Shown piece after piece: positions 24,032-31,272 of a DNA stretch of 39,211 bases. Every line of letters begins with the position of its first letter. Within the stretch, counting starts at the first letter, position 1. Both the position numbers and the translations under genes were made by a program. The stretch is from Kitasatospora humi. GTDB taxonomy: Bacteria > Actinomycetota > Actinomycetes > Streptomycetales > Streptomycetaceae. A model generated the notes under the pieces. It did not search any database. It was not told where the DNA came from and worked only from the letters and a program-made list of their open reading frames with translations. Location of the stretch: assembly GCF_020907985.1 (NCBI RefSeq), contig NZ_JAJJPA010000060.1:1-39211 (forward strand). Direction: 5' to 3'.

Positions 24032-25474
24032 GTGCATTCACCTCGCGCCATGCTCAGATCGTCCCTGCTGGCCGGCTTCTGTGCCGGGATCGCCGCACTC
24101 GCCTGCACGGCGAGCCCCGCACAGGCCGCTCCAGCGCCCACTCCCGTCACGGCAGTCGCCGCCCCGCCCAGTGCAGTTGCCGCTCCGGCCAGGGCAGTTG
24201 CCGCCCCGGCCGGCGCAGTCGCTGTCGCGACTTACACCACCAGCACGCCGACCGACATCTCCGGATCCTGCGCCGGGCAGAACGCCGAGACCATCGAGGC
24301 CACCGATCCGGCCGCGAACGCCGTTTACCAGGAGTGGATGGGCTGCAAGGGCATCGGAGTCGCGGTCTCGCTGGACGGCGGCGCCACCTTCGGCACGCCG
24401 GTCACCCTGCCGGGCAGCGTCGGGCAGAAGGGCGCCCGCTCCTGGGACCCGGCGATCACCGTCGCCCCCAACGGCACCGTGTACGCGGCGTTCATGGTCT
24501 CCCGCGCCGGCCAGAGCCATCCGGTCATCGACGTCAGCACCGACCACGGCGCCGACTTCGGCACCGCCGGTGCGATCACCCCGCCGGACTCGAACAACTG
24601 GGGTGACCGGGACTTCATCGCCGCCGGCCCGGACGGCACGCTCTACCTGACCTGGGACTACGGGCCGAGCGCGGCAGCGGTGACCTTCATCTGCGCGTCC
24701 AACGGCAGTTGCGCCTTCGCCACCGGCGACGTCAACGCGGTGATGCAGAAGTCCACCGACGGCGGCCGGACTTGGAGCGCGATGTCGCACATCAGCCCCG
24801 GCTACCCCGACAGCGGCGGCGACAGCGCGCCGATCGTGGTCGAGCCGGACGGCTCGCTCGACGTGGTCTACCAGGGCTACACGGTCACCAACGTGCCGAC
24901 CGACGACCTGACCGTCGCCTACACCTACGCGTCGCGCTCCACCGACGGCGGCGCCAACTGGTCGCAGCCGGTGCGGATCGGACCGGGCGCCGGCTCCATG
25001 AACAACAGCGAGTGGTGGATCGACGGCAGCGAAGCCCTCGGCCCGGACGGCACCTTGTACGCCACCTGGGACACCCAGGGCACCAACAGCGACACGGGCT
25101 GGCTCTCCTACTCCCAGGACCACGGCGCCACCTGGTCCACGCCGGTCCAGGCGCCGCCGGACACCCTGAACGTGCCGCACGTCATGCAGGTCGTCGCCGG
25201 GCCGCCCGGTATCGCCTACGTGGGCTGGCTGGCCTCCAGCGACCCGCGCGGCTACGCCCAGTACCTGCGCACCTTCTCCACCACCCACGGCTGGCTCTCC
25301 GCACCGGCTCAGATCTCGCAGGCCTTCGGCGCCACCGGCGTCTGGCCCGGCGACACCTTCGGCTTCGCCTCCCTCTCGCCCACCCGCCTGGCCCTCGCCT
25401 GGGGCAGCGCGGTGGCACCCAACGCCGGCACCGACGACATCTGGGCCGCCACCGCGGATGTGACCCTCCCGTAG
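24032..25474 (+). CDS. secreted Asp-box (BNR/sialidase-like) beta-propeller protein
   Basis: A 480-residue exported protein. A Sec signal peptide ends ASPAQA-AP near residue 32, followed by a low-complexity AVAAP-repeat linker to about residue 66. The rest is a beta-propeller with five Asp-boxes: SLDGGATF, STDHGADF, STDGGRTW, STDGGANW and SQDHGATW. Such boxes occur in sialidases and related secreted hydrolases, but the catalytic RIP motif and triad Arg of sialidases are not evident, so the activity is open. GTG 24032 follows GAGGAG by 8 bases. A stem-loop at 25498-25521 follows it. Confidence 0.85.
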   Translation: MHSPRAMLRSSLLAGFCAGIAALACTASPAQAAPAPTPVTAVAAPPSAVAAPARAVAAPAGAVAVATYTTSTPTDISGSCAGQNAETIEATDPAANAVYQEWMGCKGIGVAVSLDGGATFGTPVTLPGSVGQKGARSWDPAITVAPNGTVYAAFMVSRAGQSHPVIDVSTDHGADFGTAGAITPPDSNNWGDRDFIAAGPDGTLYLTWDYGPSAAAVTFICASNGSCAFATGDVNAVMQKSTDGGRTWSAMSHISPGYPDSGGDSAPIVVEPDGSLDVVYQGYTVTNVPTDDLTVAYTYASRSTDGGANWSQPVRIGPGAGSMNNSEWWIDGSEALGPDGTLYATWDTQGTNSDTGWLSYSQDHGATWSTPVQAPPDTLNVPHVMQVVAGPPGIAYVGWLASSDPRGYAQYLRTFSTTHGWLSAPAQISQAFGATGVWPGDTFGFASLSPTRLALAWGSAVAPNAGTDDIWAATADVTLP

Positions 25475-25497
25475 CACGCCGCCCCGGCAACCGCGCG

Positions 25498-25521
25498 GCG
25501 GCCGTCCGATGGACCGGCCGC
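25498..25521 (+). terminator. stem-loop after the Asp-box gene
   Basis: Arms GCGGCCG-TCC (25498-25507) and GGACCGGCCGC (25511-25521) pair with one bulged base around a 3-base loop GAT, 24 bases after the stop codon. No T run follows. Confidence 0.5.
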
Positions 25522-25658
25522 CCGCGTCGCGCGCCGCACGGTCACCGGATGGGCCTGGCCACCTCGGCGCCGCGAGGACCAAGCCCGAGGGCGGGGCTAT
25601 CCGACCCGTCGAACGAACCGTGACCGGCCCCCGACTGTTGGGCACCCGTTCACCGGGG

Positions 25659-26054
25659 CTAGTGCTGCCCCGCAGAAGTTCGTGGAGGGGTGTTGGGTCG
25701 GGCCGCGTATTCATCGGTGAGGATGGTGCAGGTGCAATAGTCGCCTGTGCATGGGGTGCCGGTCTCGGCGCCGTAGGGGCCGAGACCGGCCATGAGGTGG
25801 AGTACCTCCGCACGCTCCGGCGTTCCGAGAACGGGGAGCGTTGCAGAGGGTGGCAACTGCTGCCAGACGGCCGGATCATCGTCCACGTCACCGATGACCT
25901 GTGCGTCAATGAACAAGGTGTAGAGGGGATGCTCGGGAAAGTCGTTGAGTCGCAGGACCCACCAGCGTCCTTCGACCCTGGCCGCGTAGCAGAAGACACC
26001 TGTGCCGGTGTCGCGCCACGTGGCCTCCGGGGGCAGCGCGGGGAGAGGAATCAT
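25659..26054 (-). CDS. passenger protein 1 of the IS630 transposon, unknown function
   Basis: A 131-residue protein with no recognised domain: an N-terminal beta-rich part (FCYAARVEGRWWVLRLNDFPEHP) and two close Cys motifs (CTGDYCTC) near residue 105. Its last residues (TSAGQH) are encoded by the transposon's terminal repeat, and the TAG stop uses the TA target dinucleotide, so the gene ends exactly at the element boundary. ATG 26054 overlaps the stop of the preceding gene by three bases (ATGA), coupling the pair. Codon use is less GC-biased than core genes, consistent with transfer. Confidence 0.72.
   Translation of the reverse strand: MIPLPALPPEATWRDTGTGVFCYAARVEGRWWVLRLNDFPEHPLYTLFIDAQVIGDVDDDPAVWQQLPPSATLPVLGTPERAEVLHLMAGLGPYGAETGTPCTGDYCTCTILTDEYAARPNTPPRTSAGQH
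25662..25690 (+). repeat. left terminal inverted repeat of the IS630 transposon
   Basis: Reads GTGCTGCCCCGCAGAAGTTC and continues to 25690, an exact reverse complement of 28151-28179. It is preceded by TA. Confidence 0.9.
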
Positions 26055-26419
26055 GCCCGCGTCGTCCGGGCTGCAGTGTCAGACAGGGACCGACCGGTGG
26101 GGTCGCCCAAGTACAAAGCGCATGCGCAGTCGAGGGCCTCGTCGGGGGAACCGGCTGGCAGTCCGCTGGGCAGGATGTTGTCCTTGTAGCTGTCGCTGCT
26201 GGCGAGGTAGAGGGCGAAGCCCCAGGTGTGCAGTACGCCGGTGAAGCGCAGGCGGCACAGCGGCAGGCTCTCCCCGCCGGGCAATTCGGCTGCTACGTAG
26301 GCGAATCCGGCTCGGAAGCGGACCGTGACGGCGTTCACGTGCGGCCAGCGTTCACGGGCGTGGTTGTTCAGGCGCTGGCGCAGGTGGTGCTGCATTGATT
26401 CCGGCGGGTTCTTCGGCAC
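26051..26419 (-). CDS. passenger protein 2 of the IS630 transposon, unknown function
   Basis: A 122-residue protein; the start GTG 26419 follows AGGA by about 7 bases, while ATG 26455 has no ribosome-binding site. It has a basic N-terminus (QHHLRQRLNNHARERWP), a beta-rich middle (VTVRFRAGFAYVAAEL), then LHTWGFALYLASSDSY and SPDEALDCACALYLGD. No named domain; I believe similar proteins of unknown function are common in streptomycetes, which could not be checked here. It is divergent from the transposase and coupled to passenger gene 1. Confidence 0.7.
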   Translation of the reverse strand: MPKNPPESMQHHLRQRLNNHARERWPHVNAVTVRFRAGFAYVAAELPGGESLPLCRLRFTGVLHTWGFALYLASSDSYKDNILPSGLPAGSPDEALDCACALYLGDPTGRSLSDTAARTTRA

Positions 26420-26466
26420 GGGCCCATCCTGCCGGGTGTGGCGTCGGGCCGCCATGATCGTCGGCT

Positions 26467-27546
26467 GTGTGTGATGGCCAACGGGTGGGGACGGCGGTTG
26501 CGGTGGTGCTCGATCGACAGGTTCGCGAGCGGCTGGTGCGGACGGTGGCCTCGACGAAGTCCCAGGTGCGGGCGGTATTGCGGGCCCGGATCGTGCTCGC
26601 GGCGGCGGACGGGCTCGCCAACGGCGCGATCGCCCGGGACCTGGAGGTCAGTGTGAACACGGTGCGCAAGTGGCGAGGGCGGTTCGCTGCCCTGGGGCTA
26701 GAGGGTTTGTGGGACGCCGAGCGATCCGGGCGGCCGAAGACCTACGGGCCCGAAGTGCGTATGGCGATCGTGGCCACCGCGACGAGCGCGCCACCGCATC
26801 CGGAGTCGACCTGGTCGCACCGGGCCATCGCCAAGCGGGTGGCCGGCACGTGCTTCGCGCCGGTCTCCGCCTCCCAGGTCGGCCGTATTCTGGCTGGCCT
26901 GGACCTGAAGCCGCACAAGGTCCGCGGCTGGCTCACCCGGCGGGAGACCCCCGACTTCTGGCAGCGGGCTTCCCAGGTGTGCGCCCTCTACCTCGATCCG
27001 CCCGAGGGGGCGGTGGTGCTCTCGATCGACGAGAAGACCGCGATCGCCGCCCGCTCGCGCCGCCATCCAGGGCGTCCCGCGCGTCCCGGTGAACCTGCCC
27101 GGCAGGAGTTCGAGTACCGGCGCCACGGCACCGCCTCCCTCGTCGCGGCCCTCGATGTCCGCACCGGCGAGGTGCTCACCGAGGTGATCATCCGCAACGA
27201 CGCGGTGACCTTCACCGCCTTCCTGGACCGACTCGACCGGGCGATCGCCCCCGGCAAGGAGATCCACGTCGTTCTCGACAACGGCTCCTCCCACACCGCC
27301 AAACACACCAAGACCTGGCTGGCCGCGCACCCGCGATGGCACGTCCGGTGGACCCCACCGCACGCCTCCTGGCTCAACCAGGTCGAGCTGTTCTTCTCCG
27401 CCCTGACCCGCCGGGTCCTGCGACACGGCGACTTCGCCAGCCGCGACGACCTCATCGAGAAGCTGGAGGCGTACACGATCAGGCACAACGAGACCACCAA
27501 GCCCTACCGGTGGACCTACGAGGGCACCCCGCTCAAGGCAGCCTGA
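26467..27546 (+). CDS. IS630-family DDE transposase, intact
   Basis: A 359-residue transposase. The N-terminal HTH region (RARIVLAAADGLANGAIARD, then VSVNTVRKWRGRFAALG) binds the ends. The DDE catalytic domain is complete: Asp in VLSIDEKTAI, Asp in VVLDNGSSHT and Glu in HASWLNQVELFFSALTRRV. The stop is one base before the inner end copy at 27548. GTG 26467 is the longest start and others nearby are possible. With intact residues and intact outer ends, the element may still be active. Confidence 0.93.
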   Translation: MCDGQRVGTAVAVVLDRQVRERLVRTVASTKSQVRAVLRARIVLAAADGLANGAIARDLEVSVNTVRKWRGRFAALGLEGLWDAERSGRPKTYGPEVRMAIVATATSAPPHPESTWSHRAIAKRVAGTCFAPVSASQVGRILAGLDLKPHKVRGWLTRRETPDFWQRASQVCALYLDPPEGAVVLSIDEKTAIAARSRRHPGRPARPGEPARQEFEYRRHGTASLVAALDVRTGEVLTEVIIRNDAVTFTAFLDRLDRAIAPGKEIHVVLDNGSSHTAKHTKTWLAAHPRWHVRWTPPHASWLNQVELFFSALTRRVLRHGDFASRDDLIEKLEAYTIRHNETTKPYRWTYEGTPLKAA

Positions 27547-27547
27547 T

Positions 27548-27583
27548 CAACACCCCTCCACGGACTTCTCCGCGCAGGATTAG
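27548..27583. repeat. inner, imperfect IS630 end between transposase and GNAT
   Basis: Reads CAACACCCCTCCACG then GACTTCTCCGCGCAGGATTAG: the first 15 bases match the left end's reverse complement, then substitutions and a one-base deletion, ending in TTAG. It is in the same orientation as the right end at 28151-28179 but has diverged, so it is probably the transposase's own old right end. Confidence 0.8.
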
Positions 27584-27592
27584 CATGTCGCC

Positions 27593-28090
27593 GTGCCGAA
27601 TGATGATCTGAGGATCCGTCCCGCCTGCGAGTCGGACGGCCCGGCGTTGATCGCGCTCGACCGGGCTGGCTGGTCCTGGCTGAGCGACGTCATGCCGCAG
27701 CGGGCCGAGGACGCGTCGATGTTCGATGAGCGGCACGGGGCAGAGCACTTCCTGGTGGCAGAACTCGCCAGCCGTGTAGTTGGCTACATCCGCCAGGTCC
27801 CGCCGACCCCGCTCGCCAGCAACCAGCACGTCCGGCAGATCCAGGGGCTGCAGGTCTCCACCGACGTACGCGGCCGCGGGGTCGGGCAGGCCCTGGTCGA
27901 GGCCGCGTGCGTGGCCGCCCGTGCCCAAGGCGCCCGCCGGATGTCACTGCGCGTGCTCGGCCATAACATCCCGGCGCGGCGGCTGTACGAGCGGTGCGGG
28001 TTCCAGGTAGAGGGCGTGCTGCCGGAGGAGTTCCTGCTGGACGGCGCATACGTGGACGATGTCCTGATGGGCCGTCGGCTGGCCGACTGA
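27593..28090 (+). CDS. GNAT-family N-acetyltransferase carried in the transposon
   Basis: A 165-residue Gcn5-related acetyltransferase. Acetyl-CoA-binding motif A reads QVSTDVRGRGVGQALVEAA (about 82-102), followed by the typical NIPARRLYERCGFQVEG motif B (about 123-138). It transfers acetyl groups to an amine; the substrate is unknown, and similar small GNATs can be antibiotic-resistance enzymes or protein N-acetylases. GTG 27593 begins ten bases after the inner transposon end, so its expression may depend on the element. Confidence 0.88.
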   Translation: MPNDDLRIRPACESDGPALIALDRAGWSWLSDVMPQRAEDASMFDERHGAEHFLVAELASRVVGYIRQVPPTPLASNQHVRQIQGLQVSTDVRGRGVGQALVEAACVAARAQGARRMSLRVLGHNIPARRLYERCGFQVEGVLPEEFLLDGAYVDDVLMGRRLAD

Positions 28091-28150
28091 CCCTCCAGCG
28101 TCGGCACCGGCTTTTACCTAGATCGCGCCAGGCACAACCACCTGCGGACG

Positions 28151-28179
28151 CCCCTCCACGAACTTCTGCGGGGCAGCAC
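28151..28179 (-). repeat. right terminal inverted repeat of the IS630 transposon
   Basis: CCCCTCCACGAACTTCTGCG continuing to 28179 is the perfect reverse complement of 25662-25690, followed by the TA duplicate at 28180-28181. Confidence 0.9.
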
Positions 28180-28216
28180 TAGCCTGCAGCACGAACGAAC
28201 GGCAACGAGGTCGGGG

Positions 28217-28501
28217 GTGGCTCTGGTGCAGGACGACTACGAGCGTGGAGACGGCTCCACCTACCGGGCGCCGCAGGCCTGTCCGCTCTGCGCGGGCGAG
28301 CTGCGGCCGGTGCAGGTGCTCTCCGCCAACCAGGTGGGCGGCCTGATGGTCAAGGTCCACGTGGTCGGCAGGATGTTCGCCCGCAAGACCTACGTCGAGG
28401 CCCTCGCCTGCCGCGGCTGCGGCCACCTGCTGAGCTTCATGTCCAACCCCGAGATCATGGACGAGCCCCCGGCCAAGATCCGCTGGAGCCGCGGCCAGTA
28501 G
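28217..28501 (+). CDS. small zinc-ribbon protein
   Basis: A 94-residue protein with two zinc knuckles: CPLC (about residues 22-25) and CRGCGHLL (about 65-72). GTG 28217 has GAGG six bases upstream; GTG 28226 is an alternative start. The spacing between the pairs is too long for a simple rubredoxin. Function unknown, probably binding nucleic acid or protein. The transposon has inserted 36 bases upstream of its start, removing its native upstream region to the other side of the element (before 25660). Confidence 0.8.
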   Translation: MALVQDDYERGDGSTYRAPQACPLCAGELRPVQVLSANQVGGLMVKVHVVGRMFARKTYVEALACRGCGHLLSFMSNPEIMDEPPAKIRWSRGQ

Positions 28502-28504
28502 CCG

Positions 28505-28636
28505 GGCCGCGCCGATCATCACCAGGGCCAGACCGACAGCCGCCGCCGGGGTCAACGCTCGGGCGGAACCGGTCAGTTGCGGCAGGATCAGGCCGGTCAC
28601 CGCCGGCAGTTCCAGCACGGCGACGGCCCGGAGGCG
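28505..28636 (-). pseudogene. DoxX-like fragment
   Basis: The reverse strand encodes about 44 residues, RAVAVLELPAVTGLILPQL then ARALTPAAAVGLALVMIGA, which match the middle helices of DoxX/DoxD-like membrane proteins. Neither the N- nor the C-terminal part follows in frame: upstream is the IS5 remnant, downstream is the zinc-ribbon gene on the other strand. It is a leftover of a gene broken by the insertions. Confidence 0.65.
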
Positions 28637-28698
28637 GGGAGCAGGAACGGGCGCGGCACCAATTCCGCGGCCATTGCCAGTGTGCGCCGTGCGGCTAG

Positions 28699-28869
28699 GG
28701 CTGTCGCGAAAGTTGATCTCGCTTGCGAGATGATCTTGCCGGGGGTCAATCGCCTCGAGCGCCACCGGGCCGTGGCGGCCAGGTACGACGAGCTCGCTGT
28801 CCGCTACGAGGCGACAGCGCTGGTCGCGTCATCAACGAGTAGTTGTGACCAGCACCTTCGCCGCCGAGC
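28699..28869. mobile_element. internally deleted IS5-type element remnant
   Basis: Begins after CTAG (28695-28698) with GGCTGTCGCGAAAGTTGATC, holds only the last ~35 codons of a transposase (28745-28848), and ends in GACCAGCACCTTCGCC...GAGC before a second CTAG (28870-28873). CTAG fits the YTAR target of the IS5 subgroup. At 171 bases it is MITE-sized and cannot move by itself. Confidence 0.65.
28745..28848 (+). pseudogene. C-terminal remnant of an IS5-family transposase
   Basis: VNRLERHRAVAARYDELAVR continues with YEATALVA, a typical C-terminus of streptomycete IS5 transposases, which usually close with a short INEWL-like end. Here one base is missing after GTC-GC, shifting into ATC-AAC-GAG (INE), and the expected Trp codon reads TAG. 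All of the transposase upstream of it is absent. Confidence 0.7.
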
Positions 28870-29274
28870 CTAGTCCCACACCACGGACCACACAGTCGCA
28901 CCCTGCGGCACCTCCGGCACGTCGTGGTAGACATCCACCAGCTCTGGGATCACACCGCTGGCTTCGAAACCCTCGATCCACGCAGCACGGACACTCTCGT
29001 CCGCCGTGGTGCAGATGGCGACGGCCTCCCCGGCAAGTTCCCCCATCTCCAACGTCTCTGGGTGCAGTTGCACCCGGACCCACGCAACGTCCTCGCGCCC
29101 CTCGATGGCGCGGAGGCGCTCGGCCAGTTCCGCGAGAGCGGGCCGCCGATAGCCCCACTGGTTCGGCGCGATGCATCCTTCGTCGTCGTTGCCGTCGAAG
29201 AACTCGTCCAGAGTGAGCAACGGCATCACGCCTTCGTCACCAGCACGGTTGGTCACTTGCTCGGCGGAGATCAT
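28870..29274 (-). CDS. small acidic protein between two IS5-type ends, unknown function
   Basis: A 134-residue acidic protein (MPLLTLDEFFDGNDDEGC, then LAELAERLRAIEGREDVAWVRVQL and VDVYHDVPEVPQ). No named domain is recognised; the composition resembles small immunity- or SUKH/SMI1-like proteins, but this is only a resemblance. ATG 29274 follows AAGGA by 9 bases; ATG 29280 is too close to that site. The TAG stop is formed by the CTAG at the end of the IS5 remnant, so it lies between two direct copies of an IS5-type right end (28847 and 29348), as if carried with the element. Confidence 0.65.
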   Translation of the reverse strand: MISAEQVTNRAGDEGVMPLLTLDEFFDGNDDEGCIAPNQWGYRRPALAELAERLRAIEGREDVAWVRVQLHPETLEMGELAGEAVAICTTADESVRAAWIEGFEASGVIPELVDVYHDVPEVPQGATVWSVVWD

Positions 29275-29341
29275 GACCATGGATCCTTGCACGACGGAGT
29301 GACAGTCCACATGCCCGGATCGCTCGACGAGCGGGCGAAGT

Positions 29342-29378
29342 GATCAAGACCAGCACTTTCGCAACAGGCCTGGCCTAG
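29342..29378. repeat. second IS5-type right end
   Basis: GACCAGCACTTTCGC at 29348-29362 repeats 28847-28861 with one mismatch, in the same orientation. Its reverse complement (GGCCTGTTGCGAAAGTGCTG) resembles the left end at 28699, and it too is followed by CTAG (29375-29378). Confidence 0.6.
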
Positions 29379-30352
29379 GTATCGAACCCCACGTGCACGT
29401 GGTCGTGGTGGGTATTGTCGGAGAAGAACTGGTTCGGCGTGGTGCCGCCGGTCAACTGGCGTGGTCCGCCGACGTTGTAGGAGCCGGCCGCCGCGGCGGC
29501 ACGCATGAAGCCGTCTACCAGGTCGTGCGGGGTGCCGGGGTCGACCACGGGCATGCCGTTGATCCGCCAGACGTCGAAGGCGCGGCCCAGCGGGTGGTCG
29601 CTGGGACGGGTGGTGCCGAACACATCGATCGGATGGCCCGAGCGGACCACGCTGATGCTCAAGGTGTACGCCTGGGCCAGCGTCAGCATGGCCTGCAGCG
29701 CACTGTCGTGCACCTGGCCGCTGCGAACGTCGGCGAGGGCGGCAGGCGGGAGTTCGATGCGCGGGGAGCCGAGCACCGCCCGCGCCGCCGGCGAGAGCGA
29801 GCCGGCCGCCGGGCCGGGGTCGGCCGGGTGCAGCGCGGTGACCGTCCAGCGCGGGCTGGCCGCGCTGAGGCGCACGTCGACCGTGGTGCCCCCGGCGCCC
29901 TGCGGCGTCCACTGGTCGCAGACCACCAGCACGCTCGCGGAGTCGGTGAGCAGGCCGCCGTACTGCGCGTAGATCACCTGGAGTGCTGCTTGATCGGCGG
30001 TTGACAGCAGCGGCCCGGCCTGGTCGACCAGGTTCGGGTCGAGTCCGCCGAGTGCGGCGACCCGGGCCCGTGCCGGAGCCGTGCCGGAGCCACCGGGCGG
30101 CCAGTTGCCGATCGCCTCGATCAACTGGGCGGCCCGCAACTTGACGTCGGGTTGGAGCTCACCGGGCCCCGGACGCCAGGGAGAGGTCGTCGGCAGCGCC
30201 GTGCCGCTCGGGGCAGGCGATGGCGCAGGCGAAGTGGCCGGGCTCCCGGACGGACCGGAGGAGCGCGAGGTCCCCGCCGGGTGACCGCCCCCGCCGCACC
30301 CGGCGAGGGCACCGACCGCCGCCGTCACGAGCACTCGTCGAGTCACCGCCAC
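29375..30352 (-). CDS. lipoprotein with M15-like metallopeptidase domain
   Basis: A 325-residue lipoprotein: VTAAVGALAGC ends in a lipobox Cys near residue 20, then a Ser/Pro/Thr-rich spacer to about 60. The last ~110 residues carry an M15-like signature, SDHPLGRAFDVW and HHDHVHVGF near the C-terminus, the zinc-ligand pattern of D-Ala-D-Ala carboxypeptidase/VanY-type enzymes. It would act on peptidoglycan outside the membrane. GTG 30352 or 30346 starts; ribosome-binding site weak. Its stop codon uses the CTAG at the IS5-type end, but HVGFDT is a plausible natural C-terminus. Confidence 0.82.
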   Translation of the reverse strand: MAVTRRVLVTAAVGALAGCGGGGHPAGTSRSSGPSGSPATSPAPSPAPSGTALPTTSPWRPGPGELQPDVKLRAAQLIEAIGNWPPGGSGTAPARARVAALGGLDPNLVDQAGPLLSTADQAALQVIYAQYGGLLTDSASVLVVCDQWTPQGAGGTTVDVRLSAASPRWTVTALHPADPGPAAGSLSPAARAVLGSPRIELPPAALADVRSGQVHDSALQAMLTLAQAYTLSISVVRSGHPIDVFGTTRPSDHPLGRAFDVWRINGMPVVDPGTPHDLVDGFMRAAAAAGSYNVGGPRQLTGGTTPNQFFSDNTHHDHVHVGFDT

Positions 30353-30449
30353 CGCGGCGTTCCAGCAGTCATACCCCACTCTCTTCCGGGCCGCCGTCCG
30401 CCGCGTGCGCACCGCGCCGGACGGCCCCGGCCAGGGGCACTCCGTCGGC

Positions 30450-31008
30450 TCACAGTCCCAGCGAGGACAGCGCGGTGGTCCAGTCCGTGGCGATGGCGTT
30501 CTGCGCGTCGGCAAGCGTGACGCTGCCTGCGCAGACCGCCTGCTTCAGCTTGTTCTCCACGGTGTCCTTACTGTACGAGGTGCCGCCACTGCCCGTCGAG
30601 TAGTGCGGCTCCGGCCAGAGGTTCTGCGGGTCGGTCGGGGAGCCGCCCAGCTCCAGCGGATAAGAAGTGGTCCTCCTCGTAGTCCGACATGCTGGTGTCG
30701 GTGTAGCCGTAGGCGATGATTCCCTGGGCCTTGAGGCGGTTGGTGTAGGTCGTCGACGGCCGGATGGTGGCGGTCCAACCGGAGACGCATATCGTGGAAT
30801 CTATGGTGTCCTGGGTGACGTCCGGGTTGAGTGCCCCCGGCGTGCAGTCGGGATCGGGCAGCGGGAGGTAGTCCTGCGAGCAGACGGCCGCCGTGGCGTG
30901 GGGGAGGACGGCGGCGTGTGCGGCGGGGGCGAGCACGAGAGCGCCGCTGGCGAGCGTGACAGCCAGGGCGGTACCGCCGGTCGCGAGCCGTCGGTGAAGT
31001 GAACGCAT
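30450..31008 (-). pseudogene. secreted HNH-like protein with a one-base frameshift
   Basis: ATG 31008 (GGAG five bases upstream) opens a signal peptide ending near LAPAAHA, followed by PDPDCTPGALNPDVTQD, TICVSGWTATIRPSTTY and MSDYEEDHF. At the C-TTC-TTA-TCC stretch near 30660 one extra T moves the frame; reading on in the other frame gives PLELGG, NLWPEPH, KLKQAVCAGSVTLADAQ and a stop at 30450-30452. Restored length is about 185 residues. The DH...PLELGG...NLWPEP motif is the HNH-nuclease-like core of a widespread secreted family. Without correction the product ends in 146 residues and loses the core. A sequencing error cannot be excluded. Confidence 0.8.
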
Positions 31009-31110
31009 CGAAGCTCCAAGGGAGTTGACCCGGTTCTTGGGGTCGCCGGGTGCGATGCGTCCATGACAGCAGTGCGGCGGTGCCGCCCGAAGGGGGAAGT
31101 CGGTGAACTG

Positions 31111-31159
31111 TTGGTTACGCGCGTAGCGTTGCCTTCGCGATTTGGTTGCGCGCGTAGCG
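31111..31159. repeat. direct repeat TTGGTTRCGCGCGTAGCG, two copies
   Basis: Copies at 31111-31128 and 31142-31159 differ at one base (period 31). The first contains the perfect palindrome TACGCGCGTA. They lie about 100-150 bases upstream of the frameshifted gene and may be regulator sites for its promoter. Confidence 0.65.
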
Positions 31160-31163
31160 CAAG

Positions 31164-31197
31164 CCCCCTGACGGCGGATCAGTCAGTCGTCAGGGGG
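31164..31197 (-). terminator. hairpin after the MTH1187 gene
   Basis: CCCCCTGACG (31164-31173) and CGTCAGGGGG (31188-31197) form a perfect 10-base stem around a 14-base loop, 75 bases beyond the stop of the reverse-strand MTH1187 gene. No T run follows on the reverse strand. Confidence 0.6.
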
Positions 31198-31272
31198 AGC
31201 CTCTGGTGAGGTGAGAGGTGGGAGGTAGGAGGTGGGGATGGGAGGCGGCGGCGCCGGGCCGCGGGCGGCCGC

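Larger units (their letters stand above)
25660..28181. mobile_element. IS630-type transposon with passenger genes
   Basis: Terminal inverted repeats of 29 perfectly matching bases lie at 25662-25690 and 28151-28179. Each outer end is flanked by TA (25660-25661 and 28180-28181), the target duplication of IS630/Tc1-type elements. Between them are two overlapping small genes, an intact IS630 transposase and a GNAT acetyltransferase; a third, imperfect copy of the end lies at 27548-27583. The 2.5-kb size is well over the ~1.1-1.2 kb of a plain IS630. The insertion lies 36 bases upstream of the zinc-ribbon gene. Confidence 0.85.

Noticed and set aside
24032..25474. True exo-sialidase
   Set aside because: Asp-boxes are present but the RIP motif and catalytic arginine triad are not visible, so the activity is left open.
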